From Maribacter aquivivus (GTDB taxonomy: Bacteria; Bacteroidota; Bacteroidia; Flavobacteriales; Flavobacteriaceae), in NCBI RefSeq assembly GCF_900142175.1, contig NZ_FQZX01000002.1, forward strand, positions 164,987 to 228,986: a stretch of 64,000 nt of DNA, in the 5' to 3' direction. The notes beneath the pieces were generated by a model. It was not told the origin of the DNA. It saw only the letters and a program-made list of their open reading frames with translations, and searched no databases. A program made the position numbers and the translations under genes. Positions 1 through 9,516 of the stretch are shown one piece after another (within the stretch, counting starts at the first letter, position 1; each line of letters starts with the position of its first letter).

Positions 1-1
1 A

Positions 2-1480
2 TTGGTGTATTCCAAGACTAGTCATGATATCAAAATAGCAATTTTAGATGCCATTGGTGAATTGGGTACAAAGGCAGAAGTCTCCTTCTTAGAAAATCTG
101 CAATTAACAGAACGTAATTTTAATATCAAAAGCAAAGTAATAGGTACACTCAACAAAATTGATCCTGAAAGAGTTTTACCTACAAAGAATATTTCTAAGC
201 CAGATTTTTATGATGTTAAATGGGATGATGCAATGCAAGAAGAAGAGCATGCAATAATTGACAATCATGAAGATATAGTACTACATAATGGTATTGCAGA
301 TGTTTCTACTGAGATAGATTCTGAACCTATACTTACTGACGAAACAAGCGAAATATCATCTTCCTTTGAAGAAGAAATAATATCTAAAGAAACTGAAGAG
401 GTAATGAATGAAGAGTTTGTTAATGAAGAGCACACTGAATTTGAAGCAGAATTGCAACAAAATGGTACAGAGAAGGTCAGCTCTTTAGAAGATATCGATT
501 TAAGTTTTTTACCTCATATTAAAGAGGAAGAAGCATTAGAGGAAAGACTAGAAAAAACTGGGGTAGTTGTAGACAATGAGCAAGAACAAGATGTAGAAGA
601 AGAATTTACTTTTAGTTTTCTGCCATTTGTGGTAGAAGAAGATGTTATTGAAGAAGTAACCACTTCTTATGATGATGACGATTTTAAACCATTGTTTGAA
701 TTAGACAATGAATTAATGGGAGAAGTACAAGAAGAAAGTGCTGTTAACCCTCTAGATAATGCTTCTACGAATTTAACTCATGATTTTGATTGGACTACTT
801 TAAATTCAGAAAACGAAGAGCGGAATAAAAAAGTCGTTGTTAGTGTAACCGATTCGGCTGAACCTCTTATTTCTTTTGAAAACGATAATGTTTCATTCGC
901 GGCAAACTTTATGCCTCAAGAAGAGCTTGATGCAATGGTAATGTTAGAAAATATTTCTGAACTGGGTGACTGTCGCGAACTCATATTACTATATCAAATT
1001 ATAGAAAAAAATAGTTCTAAAGTGGTTATTGAAAGAGCGAATGAATTAATTCAGAAATTCTCTTATCAATCACCACGACCTAATGAGTTGTTTTCAGATG
1101 ATAATGACCTTTCAGAAAGTGTATTTACCGACATTTATAATCTAGCCGATTATGAGACTAAACTTATGCTTATTGGTGAAATAAAAAAGGTAGGTGACGA
1201 GAAAGAAATTGATTTATTGGAAAGCGTTATTCAATCTGAATCAAAAAAACTTGTAAAAAAGGCCACCGAGGCTTTAGAATTTATAAAGTCGCAGTTATTA
1301 GAACTTGATGATAAACCTAGTAGCACTTCAGACGAAGATTCTATTTTAGATGTTGCTTTTGAGTTAGAATCAAATAATTCTATAAAATATAAGGGAACAG
1401 TTTCAAACGAAAATGGTTCTACCTTATTTGATCAGTTATGTTCCATGTCTAACTCCTTATACAGAAAAAAGGATGGATAG
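2..1480 (+). CDS. HEAT-repeat-like protein, N-terminus outside window
   Basis: The frame is open from base 2, so the protein probably begins upstream of the window. Both ends of the visible part are made of short paired helices resembling HEAT repeats (residues about 1-55 and 310-435). The middle (about 75-260) is very rich in Glu and Asp and is probably disordered. No catalytic motif is visible, so a scaffold or partner role is inferred. The last 8 nt overlap the start of the GT2 synthase gene, which implies translational coupling. In cellulose- and PNAG-type systems such helical partner proteins accompany the synthase. The exact function is unknown. Confidence 0.7.
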   Translation: MVYSKTSHDIKIAILDAIGELGTKAEVSFLENLQLTERNFNIKSKVIGTLNKIDPERVLPTKNISKPDFYDVKWDDAMQEEEHAIIDNHEDIVLHNGIADVSTEIDSEPILTDETSEISSSFEEEIISKETEEVMNEEFVNEEHTEFEAELQQNGTEKVSSLEDIDLSFLPHIKEEEALEERLEKTGVVVDNEQEQDVEEEFTFSFLPFVVEEDVIEEVTTSYDDDDFKPLFELDNELMGEVQEESAVNPLDNASTNLTHDFDWTTLNSENEERNKKVVVSVTDSAEPLISFENDNVSFAANFMPQEELDAMVMLENISELGDCRELILLYQIIEKNSSKVVIERANELIQKFSYQSPRPNELFSDDNDLSESVFTDIYNLADYETKLMLIGEIKKVGDEKEIDLLESVIQSESKKLVKKATEALEFIKSQLLELDDKPSSTSDEDSILDVAFELESNNSIKYKGTVSNENGSTLFDQLCSMSNSLYRKKDG

Positions 1481-2903
1481 TGAACTATTTGGTGTGGTAT
1501 TGGAATACATCAATTTTGTATTCTTTGTTTTTACCTTAATTCTGTTTGTACTGTTTTCATTAATGGCGTATTTCTCTACAAAGAACTCTCTTCATTATAG
1601 AAATAAAAACAGCTTTACAGATATCACCAAAATAATGGCTTCACCTTTGGCGCCAACAATCACTATTATAGCTCCTGCTTATAATGAGGGGTTAACCATT
1701 GTAGAAAACATTCGTTCGTTATTATCACTTCAATATGTCAATTATGATGTAATGGTGGTAAACGATGGTAGTAAAGATGATACTTTACAAAAATTAATAG
1801 ATTCTTACGACTTAGAGAAAATTGATGTTGAAATGGATCCCGACTGGAAATCTAAACCAGTTCGCGGTATCTATAAATCAAAAAATAGGGCTTTTGAAAA
1901 GCTTACCGTTGTAGATAAAATGAACGGTGGTAAGTCTGATGCTTTAAATGCCGGTGTTTCTTTATCTACCAGTAAATATGTTGGTTGTATTGATGTAGAC
2001 TGTCTTTTACAACCAGATGCTTTATTACACGTTGTCAAATCATTTTTTCAAAGATCTAAGAAAAGAGTGATTGCGGTGGGCGGCGTAATTCGTGTAGCCA
2101 ACTCTTGTATTATACAAGGTGGTCAGCTTGAAGAAATTAGACTGCCTACAAATTGGTTGGCTAGATTTCAACTTTTAGAGTATACCCGTTCCTTCATTTT
2201 AGGTAGAATGGCGTGGGGTAGAATTGATAGCCTTCTTATTATTTCTGGTGCTTTTGGTTTTTTTGAACGTGAAATTGCATTAGCGGTGGGTGGGTATGAT
2301 ACCGACACTGTTGGTGAAGACATGGAAATTGTCTTTAAGATGCGTCGGTATATGCATGATAGAAAAGAACCGTATACGATAGAATATATTCCTGATCCAT
2401 TGTGCTGGACCGAGGTTCCTGAAGATCTTAATATTCTTGTAAACCAAAGAGACCGTTGGGCTCGTGGTAACTTAGAAACATTGTTCAAGCATAAAGACAT
2501 GTTGTTCAATTCTAAATATGGTAGACTTGGTTTATTAAGTTATCCATATTGGTTTTTCTATGAGTGGCTTTCTCCGTTATTAGAGTTTTTTGGCTTTTTT
2601 ACCATTTTACTTTTTGCCTACTTAGGAATTCTTAATTGGGAATTCTTTTTCATGATTACGTTGGCGATATTTCTGTTTTCTATTATGATTTCATTCTATG
2701 CCATTCTTTGGGATGTGTATTCATATAATCAATACCGAAAAACAAAAGACATTTTAATATTAATGGGTCTGGCAATTCTAGAGCCTTTCATTTTTCACCC
2801 AATAGTAGTGTACGCTGCAGTTAGGGGTAACTATAAAAAATTATTCAAAATAAAATCTGGTTGGGGATCCCAAGTTAGAAAAGGTTTTGCAAAAGCATCA
2901 TAA
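1473..2903 (+). CDS. Processive family 2 membrane glycosyltransferase (polysaccharide synthase)
   Basis: The protein has 476 residues from the ATG at 1473, which overlaps the upstream stop by 8 nt; an in-frame start at 1413 would lie deep inside the upstream gene and is less likely. It has the full set of processive GT2 motifs: VNDGSKDD (Asp near 98), DVD (174-176), ED (near 283, the catalytic base region) and QRDRW (325-329). There is one membrane helix at the N-terminus and about four after residue 355. This is the architecture of BcsA, PgaC and hyaluronan-synthase relatives, which polymerise a nucleotide sugar at the inner membrane and extrude the chain. The sugar cannot be told from sequence. 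It is second in the four-gene cluster. Confidence 0.9.
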   Translation: MDSELFGVVLEYINFVFFVFTLILFVLFSLMAYFSTKNSLHYRNKNSFTDITKIMASPLAPTITIIAPAYNEGLTIVENIRSLLSLQYVNYDVMVVNDGSKDDTLQKLIDSYDLEKIDVEMDPDWKSKPVRGIYKSKNRAFEKLTVVDKMNGGKSDALNAGVSLSTSKYVGCIDVDCLLQPDALLHVVKSFFQRSKKRVIAVGGVIRVANSCIIQGGQLEEIRLPTNWLARFQLLEYTRSFILGRMAWGRIDSLLIISGAFGFFEREIALAVGGYDTDTVGEDMEIVFKMRRYMHDRKEPYTIEYIPDPLCWTEVPEDLNILVNQRDRWARGNLETLFKHKDMLFNSKYGRLGLLSYPYWFFYEWLSPLLEFFGFFTILLFAYLGILNWEFFFMITLAIFLFSIMISFYAILWDVYSYNQYRKTKDILILMGLAILEPFIFHPIVVYAAVRGNYKKLFKIKSGWGSQVRKGFAKAS

Positions 2904-2909
2904 AAAGCA

Positions 2910-5291
2910 ATGAACACAAGTCAAATAGATAGATATTCCTTAAAGCAGTATACCCGGCTTATGATATCCTTTTTCGGATGTTTGTTCGTGTTGACGCTTT
3001 TTCAATACGGCATGCTGTATTACAAAGGGGTTATCGATACTATTTTTTCGGTAAGCTTTTTAAAGGCTATTGTTCATCAAATAGGTTTTACTGCATTAAT
3101 GGGTATTGTGATGGTATTTCCTTTCAATTTTTGGGAAAACTTGCGCTCCAAATACGGCTTTAACCTTGTCTTTGTTTTATTGAGTTTTGTACTCATATTC
3201 GAAGCACTACTAACTGCATATTACTGTACTACTTTAGTGCCTTTAGGCTCAGATATTTTAGGATATAGCTATTCAGATATGAAAATAACGATAGCTAATT
3301 CTGGCGGATTCATGATTTCAATTTATCTGTTAATAGGTATATCTATATTAATAAGTCTATTTTTAATACTGTACAGAGTCACTTCTAAAGTCTATCATCG
3401 TATTAGCAAAATGTACCCGTTTACTATTGTTTTGTTCAGTCTTTTTATGGCTTCTTTATTTACAGACGGTAAACCTATTAATCAGAATAAAGTACAATAC
3501 CTGGCTGTTAATGTATACAACACAAGTACCGAAGACAATTCGTATACCTCAAATGAAGAATATCCTTTGGTGCAAAGCGCAAATGTAGAAAATGTGTTGG
3601 GTGAGTATTTTCAGCTAAAAGAAGAGAAACCCAATATCGTCTTTATAATGGTTGAAGGTTTAGGTAGGGATTTTGTTGGGGAAGGTGCCGAGTACGGCGG
3701 TTTCACTCCGTATCTAGATTCTCTAACCACAAAATCATTATACTGGGAAAATTTCCTGAGTAATACCGGTAGAACTTTTGGAGTGTTGCCATCATTATTA
3801 GGCTCATTGCCTTTTGGCAAAAGCGGATTCATGGAACTTGAAGAATATCCAAACAAACTTACCATGTTCAGCGTTCTTAAAAATAATGGGTATCATACGT
3901 CATTTTATCAAGGCACCAATAGTTCTTTTGATAAGGTAGATCGATTTCTAACTAGTGAGAATGTTGATTTTGTATTAGATAAATCAGGATTCGGAAGTAA
4001 ATATCAAAAACAAGCTGAAGATGCCGCTGGTTCTTCTTGGGGATATCCTGATATGGAATTGTTCAAGAAAAGCCTAAGTTTTGAAAGAAGTGAAAATCAA
4101 CCACGCTTAGAGGTGTACATGACTATTAGTACGCATGAGCCTTTTATTCCACCTAATCAAGATTTATTTGAAGGTAAAGTAAAAAATATATTAGCAAATG
4201 GTGATTTTGACTCAAGAGTAGAGAAAATCATTGAAAAAAATGATAACGTTTTTGCTACACTATTGTATACCGATGATGCTATAAAATGGTTTATGCAATC
4301 ATACAAGACGCAGCCAAATTACGAGAATACTATTTTTATAATTACTGGCGACCACAGGCTTATACCAATTCCACAGCGTAATAATATTAGCCGTTTTCAC
4401 GTGCCTATGATTATGTACAGCCCAATGTTGAAAACGACTCGTAAAATGAGTTCTGTTTCTTCACATTTTGATGTTACTCCGTCTATATTGGCTTTGCTAT
4501 CCAATTCTTACGAATTGAAAATGCCTAAAAAGGTGGCGTGGATGGGTGGTGCACTTGATATGGAAACTGCATTTAGGTCCACAAAGAATATTCCGTTGAT
4601 GCGTAATAAGAATGAATTGAAAGAATATATCAGTGGAGAAAAACTCTACACCGATGGCGATATCATGGAGCTTGATGAAGATATGAATATCAGTTCTGCT
4701 TTTGGCGGTGGCGCTATTGAATCTACTTTAGAACGATTTAAATCTGTCAATCATTACGTTACTACAGAGAACAAGATAATTCCTGATAGCTTGGCAATAT
4801 TCACGATTCAAAAAGAACAATTTACGGATAGTGAAACGGTATGGCTGAACAGTGTTTACGATGGTAAAGATTCTGACAAGGGATATTTTAAGGCGAGGGA
4901 TTTAGCATGGAATAAAAAATGGGACAAAGCCTTGTTACTATGCCGTTATAACCTTTCTGGTGCTCCTAGTCATATAGATACTAAAATATTAATGGGAAGA
5001 GTTAATTCATGGCAAGGTAACCATGAAAAGGCTGCGGAGATATTACAAGAATGTATTTCTATTAATCCCAATTATATAGATTCTTATGCTGCGCTTTTCG
5101 ATGTTTACTATTGGTCAGATAAATTAAAAGAAGGTTTAGCGCTAATTGATAAGGTTGAAGCAAATAGTTCTAGTGCCAATGAAATTGCAGATAAAATTTC
5201 TAGGGCACGAACAATTGCAAGAAATGCCGGTATTGAAGTTCACAAACCAAAACAAGAAGAACCTGCTAATACTATTGCATCCATCAAATAA
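2910..5291 (+). CDS. LtaS-like membrane phosphotransferase/sulfatase-family protein with C-terminal TPRs
   Basis: The protein has 793 residues. Five membrane helices fill residues about 15-190. They are followed by an extracytoplasmic alkaline-phosphatase-superfamily domain (about 240-560) and a TPR-like helical tail (about 660-770). Visible metal and nucleophile motifs are MVEGLGRDF (Glu near 248), GRTFG (candidate nucleophile Thr near 288) and TGDHR (Asp481-His482). In lipoteichoic-acid synthase and phosphoethanolamine transferases these positions bind the metal and carry the phospho-intermediate. Lying 6 nt after a polysaccharide synthase gene, it probably decorates the exported polymer with a phosphoglycerol or phosphoethanolamine group, as BcsG does for cellulose; this is inference. 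The TPR tail is an unusual addition. Confidence 0.8.
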   Translation: MNTSQIDRYSLKQYTRLMISFFGCLFVLTLFQYGMLYYKGVIDTIFSVSFLKAIVHQIGFTALMGIVMVFPFNFWENLRSKYGFNLVFVLLSFVLIFEALLTAYYCTTLVPLGSDILGYSYSDMKITIANSGGFMISIYLLIGISILISLFLILYRVTSKVYHRISKMYPFTIVLFSLFMASLFTDGKPINQNKVQYLAVNVYNTSTEDNSYTSNEEYPLVQSANVENVLGEYFQLKEEKPNIVFIMVEGLGRDFVGEGAEYGGFTPYLDSLTTKSLYWENFLSNTGRTFGVLPSLLGSLPFGKSGFMELEEYPNKLTMFSVLKNNGYHTSFYQGTNSSFDKVDRFLTSENVDFVLDKSGFGSKYQKQAEDAAGSSWGYPDMELFKKSLSFERSENQPRLEVYMTISTHEPFIPPNQDLFEGKVKNILANGDFDSRVEKIIEKNDNVFATLLYTDDAIKWFMQSYKTQPNYENTIFIITGDHRLIPIPQRNNISRFHVPMIMYSPMLKTTRKMSSVSSHFDVTPSILALLSNSYELKMPKKVAWMGGALDMETAFRSTKNIPLMRNKNELKEYISGEKLYTDGDIMELDEDMNISSAFGGGAIESTLERFKSVNHYVTTENKIIPDSLAIFTIQKEQFTDSETVWLNSVYDGKDSDKGYFKARDLAWNKKWDKALLLCRYNLSGAPSHIDTKILMGRVNSWQGNHEKAAEILQECISINPNYIDSYAALFDVYYWSDKLKEGLALIDKVEANSSSANEIADKISRARTIARNAGIEVHKPKQEEPANTIASIK

Positions 5292-6598
5292 TGAGAAAAA
5301 TATATTTACATATCATTCTTTTGATTCTATTAACCAGCGTATTTCGCGTCAGTGGTCAAGATGTTACGGGTAATTTCGATACTGCATATGCATTGGCATA
5401 TGAAGGCAAAACCAATACAGCACATAATATGCTGTATTTAATGATTAATAAGCCTGCTACAGATATTGATACTTCAATATTATGGGCGAGTACGTTAAGC
5501 TGGCGTGGTGATTATGATTTAGCACGTGCTGAATTCAATGCTATATTATCAACTACTAAGAATAATAGAGAGGTTTGGATTTCTGCGGTTAAAAACGAAC
5601 TGTATGCAAAAAACTATGCTACAGCATTGGGACTGTCCAATAAAGGTTTAGTGCAGATAGAAAATGATAAAGAACTAATAAGGCTTAAAGCTATAGCTAC
5701 TGAAGGTGTTAGTGGTTTGCAGTATGCAGATGATGGTTGGTATAATGTAGATAGTGCTGTGAAAACGAAACTAGTAACAGGAAAAAAACAAAAACCAACA
5801 GTAGCGAAGAATATTGAAGATAAGAATGAAGAATTGGAAAGAAAAACACCGGTTACAGAAGAGAAGTTAAAGAACTCTGTAATGGTAAATAGTTCCGTAA
5901 CTGTTTTTGACCAGCGTTTTGATCCCATTACCACATCAAGTATTGCTTATAAAAGACAGACTCCCTTTGGGTCTATTATTCCAAGAATTAATAATAGTAA
6001 TAGAGTAGGTAAAAACGGTATTCAATTAGACCTAGATCTGTACCCAAAAATTGCAAAAGGCTTCTACGCTTACGTCAATTACGGTTATTCAGAATCAGAT
6101 CTGTATCCTAATCATAAGGTTGGTGGCGATATTTACTACAACCATAAAAGTGGTTTAGAATTCTCTGGCGGTGGTAGATTTATAAACTTTACAACTAGAG
6201 ATATAAAATCCATTACCAACTCAATAGGCTATTATAAGGGCAACTATTATTTCTCGTTACGCTCATATATAACACCTGAGTCTAATAATCTCACTAGGGT
6301 CTCGGGTAACTTGTTAGTACGTAAATATTTAAAGGATGCTGAAAATTATATGGGCTTAAATGCAGGTTATGGCTTTTCACCGGAGTTGAGACAATTTACT
6401 TCGGGCGATCAATTGTTGGCAGAAACACTACTGTATATAGAATCGCAACGATTAAGTTTTGAATATCAATTCACTAGTAAGAATAATTTAAGTGCTTACA
6501 GAACTAATGTGGGTGTTTTGCGTCAAGAACAATCTTTTGATCCTGGCAGTTATTTTTATTCTATCTCTGCAGGTTTAACCTATGAGTTTAATTTCTAG
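5291..6598 (+). CDS. YaiO-family outer-membrane beta-barrel protein with N-terminal TPR-like region
   Basis: The start codon overlaps the stop of the previous gene by one base (TAATG). The protein has 435 residues: a Sec signal peptide (residues 1-22), TPR-like helices (about 25-140), a charged Lys/Glu-rich linker (about 155-195), then a long beta-rich segment of alternating aromatic residues ending in Phe (EFNF), typical of an outer-membrane barrel. YaiO-type barrels are found with polysaccharide secretion genes. By position and architecture this protein parallels PgaA and BcsC, which combine periplasmic TPRs with an export barrel. I infer that it exports or anchors the polymer made by the GT2 synthase. 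Its 3' end overlaps the convergent GDPD gene by 11 bp. Confidence 0.82.
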   Translation: MRKIYLHIILLILLTSVFRVSGQDVTGNFDTAYALAYEGKTNTAHNMLYLMINKPATDIDTSILWASTLSWRGDYDLARAEFNAILSTTKNNREVWISAVKNELYAKNYATALGLSNKGLVQIENDKELIRLKAIATEGVSGLQYADDGWYNVDSAVKTKLVTGKKQKPTVAKNIEDKNEELERKTPVTEEKLKNSVMVNSSVTVFDQRFDPITTSSIAYKRQTPFGSIIPRINNSNRVGKNGIQLDLDLYPKIAKGFYAYVNYGYSESDLYPNHKVGGDIYYNHKSGLEFSGGGRFINFTTRDIKSITNSIGYYKGNYYFSLRSYITPESNNLTRVSGNLLVRKYLKDAENYMGLNAGYGFSPELRQFTSGDQLLAETLLYIESQRLSFEYQFTSKNNLSAYRTNVGVLRQEQSFDPGSYFYSISAGLTYEFNF

Positions 6599-7880
6599 AC
6601 TTCATAGCAGGTATCCACTTATCGGCATACATTCCATAAACCAATCCCAACTCATTATCATAAACATATTGCTCATCTTTACCTGTATCGAAGTTTACGT
6701 TGAAGACATATACTTTAATACCTGCGTCTCTTAATTGTATCATCAATTTTTTCTGGCTTGCGATTATTCTTCTTGATACCGCTACGTGACTAACATTATT
6801 TACTCTAAGAAAATTTACTTTGTCTCCTTTAATCGCCATTAATGGCTCTTGAGAAATCATTGTATGTATACCGTGCTCAGAAGCCTTTTCTACTGCCATA
6901 ACACTAAAGAGTTCCATAATAAGACGGTCTTTATCTATAAATGCATCAGCGAAGGCAATTGGATCATTAACCTTATCTGTAATTAGGGTTGCATCAGGGT
7001 GATTCTTAAACCAAGCATTTATTCCATCCATATCTAAGGTAGTATAATCACCATAAATTTTCTGTTCCATAAATTGGGCGTGAGTAGGAGGTAAGCTTCC
7101 CGTAAAATCTGTAAAACGTGCCCACATATTCCAATCATGTGCGGCTACCAATTTTCCGTCAGATGTTTCTATAATGTCCAATTCAAAATTCCGGAAACCC
7201 TTTTTATAATTTTCGTCTAATGCGTGTTTAGAGTTGGTAGATTTTACGCCGTTAATCTCTCCACCTGCATGGGCAATGTACCTATCTATATTTGATTCAA
7301 ATTCATACACCTCTTTTGGAAAGTAAATTGCTGTACTGCCAATGCTTGATGTAATACTTAAGGTTTCTGTGACGGAATTATCATTTACCTGTTCAACGAT
7401 AACACCATTTATATTATGCATAGTATATGCTTGTCTTCCTTTTAATGCGCTTAATTGTAGAAAACCTAAATCAGATAACTGTTTTTCAAATTCTGATAAT
7501 TGTGCTGCTGCAGAATCATGTGCCAATATTGCAAAAATTGCATTAGACGCTTTCATCTGAGTTAGTACTTCTAATAATTCTTTTACATCTTCTTTACTAC
7601 CATAAGTGTCAAAAGTCTTGAACTCAATTTTATTATCGGCTTGTAGATGCACAATAGTTAATCCGCGTTCTATTGATTCGGTTTGTGAGTCGTACGTAAA
7701 TGTACTTCGCTCATGTGTATTAAAACTATGACTGTTTAGTACTAGTTCTATTGAGCTCAAATCTTTAATAGGGAAATCTATCGTATTTACATTCTCGGCT
7801 TTTGTCGAAGTCAATGTAAAAAGGAAAAGTAATAGATATATAACTTTGAAGTTAAATAGCATAAGGGGGAATCTCTTCAT
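6588..7880 (-). CDS. Secreted ILEI-domain plus glycerophosphodiester phosphodiesterase-like protein
   Basis: The protein has 430 residues with a Sec signal peptide (about 1-28). Residues about 65-165 resemble the ILEI/PANDER fold: a hydrophobic strand followed by FDTYGS, then ILAHDSAAA and a long amphipathic segment. Residues about 200-425 match the GDPD/PI-PLC-like barrel: IAHAGGEING in place of the usual HRG, NFELDI with the metal-binding Glu and Asp, and AAHDW with the second catalytic His. The family hydrolyses glycerophosphodiesters. It converges on the YaiO gene with an 11-bp overlap. Substitution of the canonical HRG by HAG means catalysis should be tested. A role in removing phosphoglycerol from the polymer is inference. 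Confidence 0.78.
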   Translation of the reverse strand: MKRFPLMLFNFKVIYLLLFLFTLTSTKAENVNTIDFPIKDLSSIELVLNSHSFNTHERSTFTYDSQTESIERGLTIVHLQADNKIEFKTFDTYGSKEDVKELLEVLTQMKASNAIFAILAHDSAAAQLSEFEKQLSDLGFLQLSALKGRQAYTMHNINGVIVEQVNDNSVTETLSITSSIGSTAIYFPKEVYEFESNIDRYIAHAGGEINGVKSTNSKHALDENYKKGFRNFELDIIETSDGKLVAAHDWNMWARFTDFTGSLPPTHAQFMEQKIYGDYTTLDMDGINAWFKNHPDATLITDKVNDPIAFADAFIDKDRLIMELFSVMAVEKASEHGIHTMISQEPLMAIKGDKVNFLRVNNVSHVAVSRRIIASQKKLMIQLRDAGIKVYVFNVNFDTGKDEQYVYDNELGLVYGMYADKWIPAMKSRN

Positions 7881-8321
7881 TATAATTTAATTAAAGCCTT
7901 TATTAAAGATATATATTTCTATACCTCTATTATAAAACGTTACTACTTAAATGGTATTGTAGCACTAAAACCTTCTTTTTCTCGGTATTAACTTGTTATG
8001 ACTAAGAACATCCTTATTTCTTATACTAGATATGAAGATTCTTACGCTCATTTCAATTTCTAAAAGGTATTGATGAAATTATAAAGAGCACGTTTTCATA
8101 GGCTTATCGTTAAAATACCAATAAACAGGATGAAATACACCTTTGTAAAACCCTGTAAAATATGGTATTGAGCGAGTTAATATGCTTTACAACACCTTTT
8201 CAAGGGTTTTACAACATATTTAAATTGGTTCACCACATTTTGTTGTCACACCCTTATCATCAGTATATATTTACTTCAAGATATGAATGTCCAAATTAAG
8301 ATTAACTTTTAAACCTACAAT
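7881..8321. other. AT-rich intergenic stretch without a supported gene
   Basis: These 440 bases separate the GDPD gene from the mini-ORFs. A 13-codon ORF at 8182-8223 begins with the same bases as the mini-ORF at 8322 (ATGCTTTAC, then ACACCT after two bases), which suggests a decayed copy. Otherwise I see only chance ORFs and no clear promoter. Confidence 0.5.
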
Positions 8322-8420
8322 ATGCTTTACGACACCTACGGTGAAGAATACCTTGTGTTTCTTCAAGATTTAAATGAGATTCTTAGTATCAACGAATTAG
8401 CTGAGTTGGACTATATGTAA
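8322..8420 (+). CDS. Mini-ORF 1, 32 residues, unknown
   Basis: The ATG opens a 32-codon frame whose middle reads FLQDLNEIL followed by INEL. The mini-ORF 36 bp downstream has FIQDLNSIL and then INKL at the matching place, so the two look like diverged copies. They are followed on the same strand by a strong hairpin terminator at 8581-8608. The peptide is acidic and has no signal or membrane segment. Function unknown; coding status rests only on the resemblance of the pair. Confidence 0.4.
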   Translation: MLYDTYGEEYLVFLQDLNEILSINELAELDYM

Positions 8421-8455
8421 AAGTCAAATAAACCAAAACCAAAAAAAATAATCCC

Positions 8456-8557
8456 ATGGCACACCAAAATCAAGATTTTTCATCTTATCAAAACTTTATT
8501 CAGGATCTTAATAGTATCCTTGTAAATTTTAATATCAACAAATTAACCTATTCATAG
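8456..8557 (+). CDS. Mini-ORF 2, 33 residues, paralogue of mini-ORF 1
   Basis: This 33-codon frame starts at the ATG in CCCATGGCACACC. It shares FIQDLNSIL...INKL with the preceding mini-ORF, while the N-terminal part is different and Gln/Asn/Ser-rich. It ends 23 bp before the terminator at 8581. No known family is recognised. Confidence 0.4.
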   Translation: MAHQNQDFSSYQNFIQDLNSILVNFNINKLTYS

Positions 8558-8580
8558 TGTTTCAAAACATTAAGAAAAAA

Positions 8581-8608
8581 GAAAGCGCCCGTATAAACGG
8601 GCGCTTTC
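8581..8608. terminator. Strong bidirectional rho-independent terminator
   Basis: A perfect 12-bp stem (8581-8592 with 8597-8608) closes an ATAA loop. It is preceded by an A-run and followed by a T-run, so it can act in both directions. It ends rpoD on the minus strand (stop codon 23 bp away) and the mini-ORF transcript on the plus strand. Confidence 0.92.
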
Positions 8609-8631
8609 TTTTTTTAAAATAATACTAAGGT

Positions 8632-9495
8632 CTATCCTAAATATGTCTTTAACAATTTACTTCTAGAGGCATGACGTAATTTACGAATTGCCTTTTCGCG
8701 AATTTGTCTTACACGTTCTCTTGTTAAATCGAATGTCTGTCCAATTTCTGCTAAAGTCATTGATTGTTGATCACCGATACCATAATAAAGTTTAACAACA
8801 TCTGCCTCTCTTGGCGATAATGTATCTAAAGCTCTATTGATTTCAGTATTCAAAGACTGTTGTAATAAAACATTATCTGGTCTTGGAGATTCACCTGAAC
8901 GTAAAACGTCATATAGGTTAGAATCTTCGCCTTCACGTAAAGGTGCATCCATAGATACGTGTCTACCTGAATTCTTAAGTGATTGCTTCACTTCAGAAAC
9001 TGTCATTTCTAATTCTTTTGCAATTTCTTCTGGAGAAGGCGGACGTTCGTGTGCCTGCTCTAAATAAGAAAATGTCTTTTTTATTTTATTTATTGAACCA
9101 ATTTTGTTCAACGGTAAACGAACTACTCTAGATTGTTCAGCTAAAGCTTGTAATATAGATTGTCTGATCCACCATACGGCATAGGATATAAACTTAAATC
9201 CTCTAGTTTCATCAAATCTTTTTGCTGCTTTAACTAAGCCTAAATTTCCTTCATTAATTAAATCTGGTAATTTAAGACCTTGATTTTGATATTGTTTTGC
9301 TACTGAAACTACGAATCTTAAGTTTGCAGTGGTTAATTTTTCCAAAGCTGCTTGACTACCTTCGCGAATCTTCTGCGCTAGTTCTACCTCTTCATTCGCT
9401 GTAATCAAATCAATTTTACTGATATCTTGCAAATATTTATCCAGTGATTTCGACTCACGATTCGTTACCTGCTTGATAATCTTTAGTTGCCTCAT
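8632..9495 (-). CDS. rpoD: RNA polymerase primary sigma factor RpoD/SigA
   Basis: The protein has 287 residues, the short primary sigma factor typical of Bacteroidetes, lacking the long region 1.1 and insert of proteobacterial RpoD. Region 1.2 starts near [10 protein letters not shown]. Region 2 contains [19 protein letters not shown] and the core-binding and -10 residues ending [10 protein letters not shown]. Region 3 follows, and region 4 has the helix-turn-helix [20 protein letters not shown]. It directs housekeeping transcription from -33/-7 promoters, several of which can be seen in this window. The gene is monocistronic between its terminator and a divergent DUF6155 gene. Confidence 0.98.
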   Translation of the reverse strand: MRQLKIIKQVTNRESKSLDKYLQDISKIDLITANEEVELAQKIREGSQAALEKLTTANLRFVVSVAKQYQNQGLKLPDLINEGNLGLVKAAKRFDETRGFKFISYAVWWIRQSILQALAEQSRVVRLPLNKIGSINKIKKTFSYLEQAHERPPSPEEIAKELEMTVSEVKQSLKNSGRHVSMDAPLREGEDSNLYDVLRSGESPRPDNVLLQQSLNTEINRALDTLSPREADVVKLYYGIGDQQSMTLAEIGQTFDLTRERVRQIREKAIRKLRHASRSKLLKTYLG

Positions 9496-9516
9496 ATGTG
9501 TGTATGGAATTTAGAA

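Noticed and set aside
2168..2509. 113-residue antisense frame inside the GT2 gene
   Set aside because: It is a shadow of a strongly conserved coding region.
8166..8306. 46-codon ORF on the plus strand
   Set aside because: Composition looks random and it runs across the better-supported repeated mini-ORF beginning.
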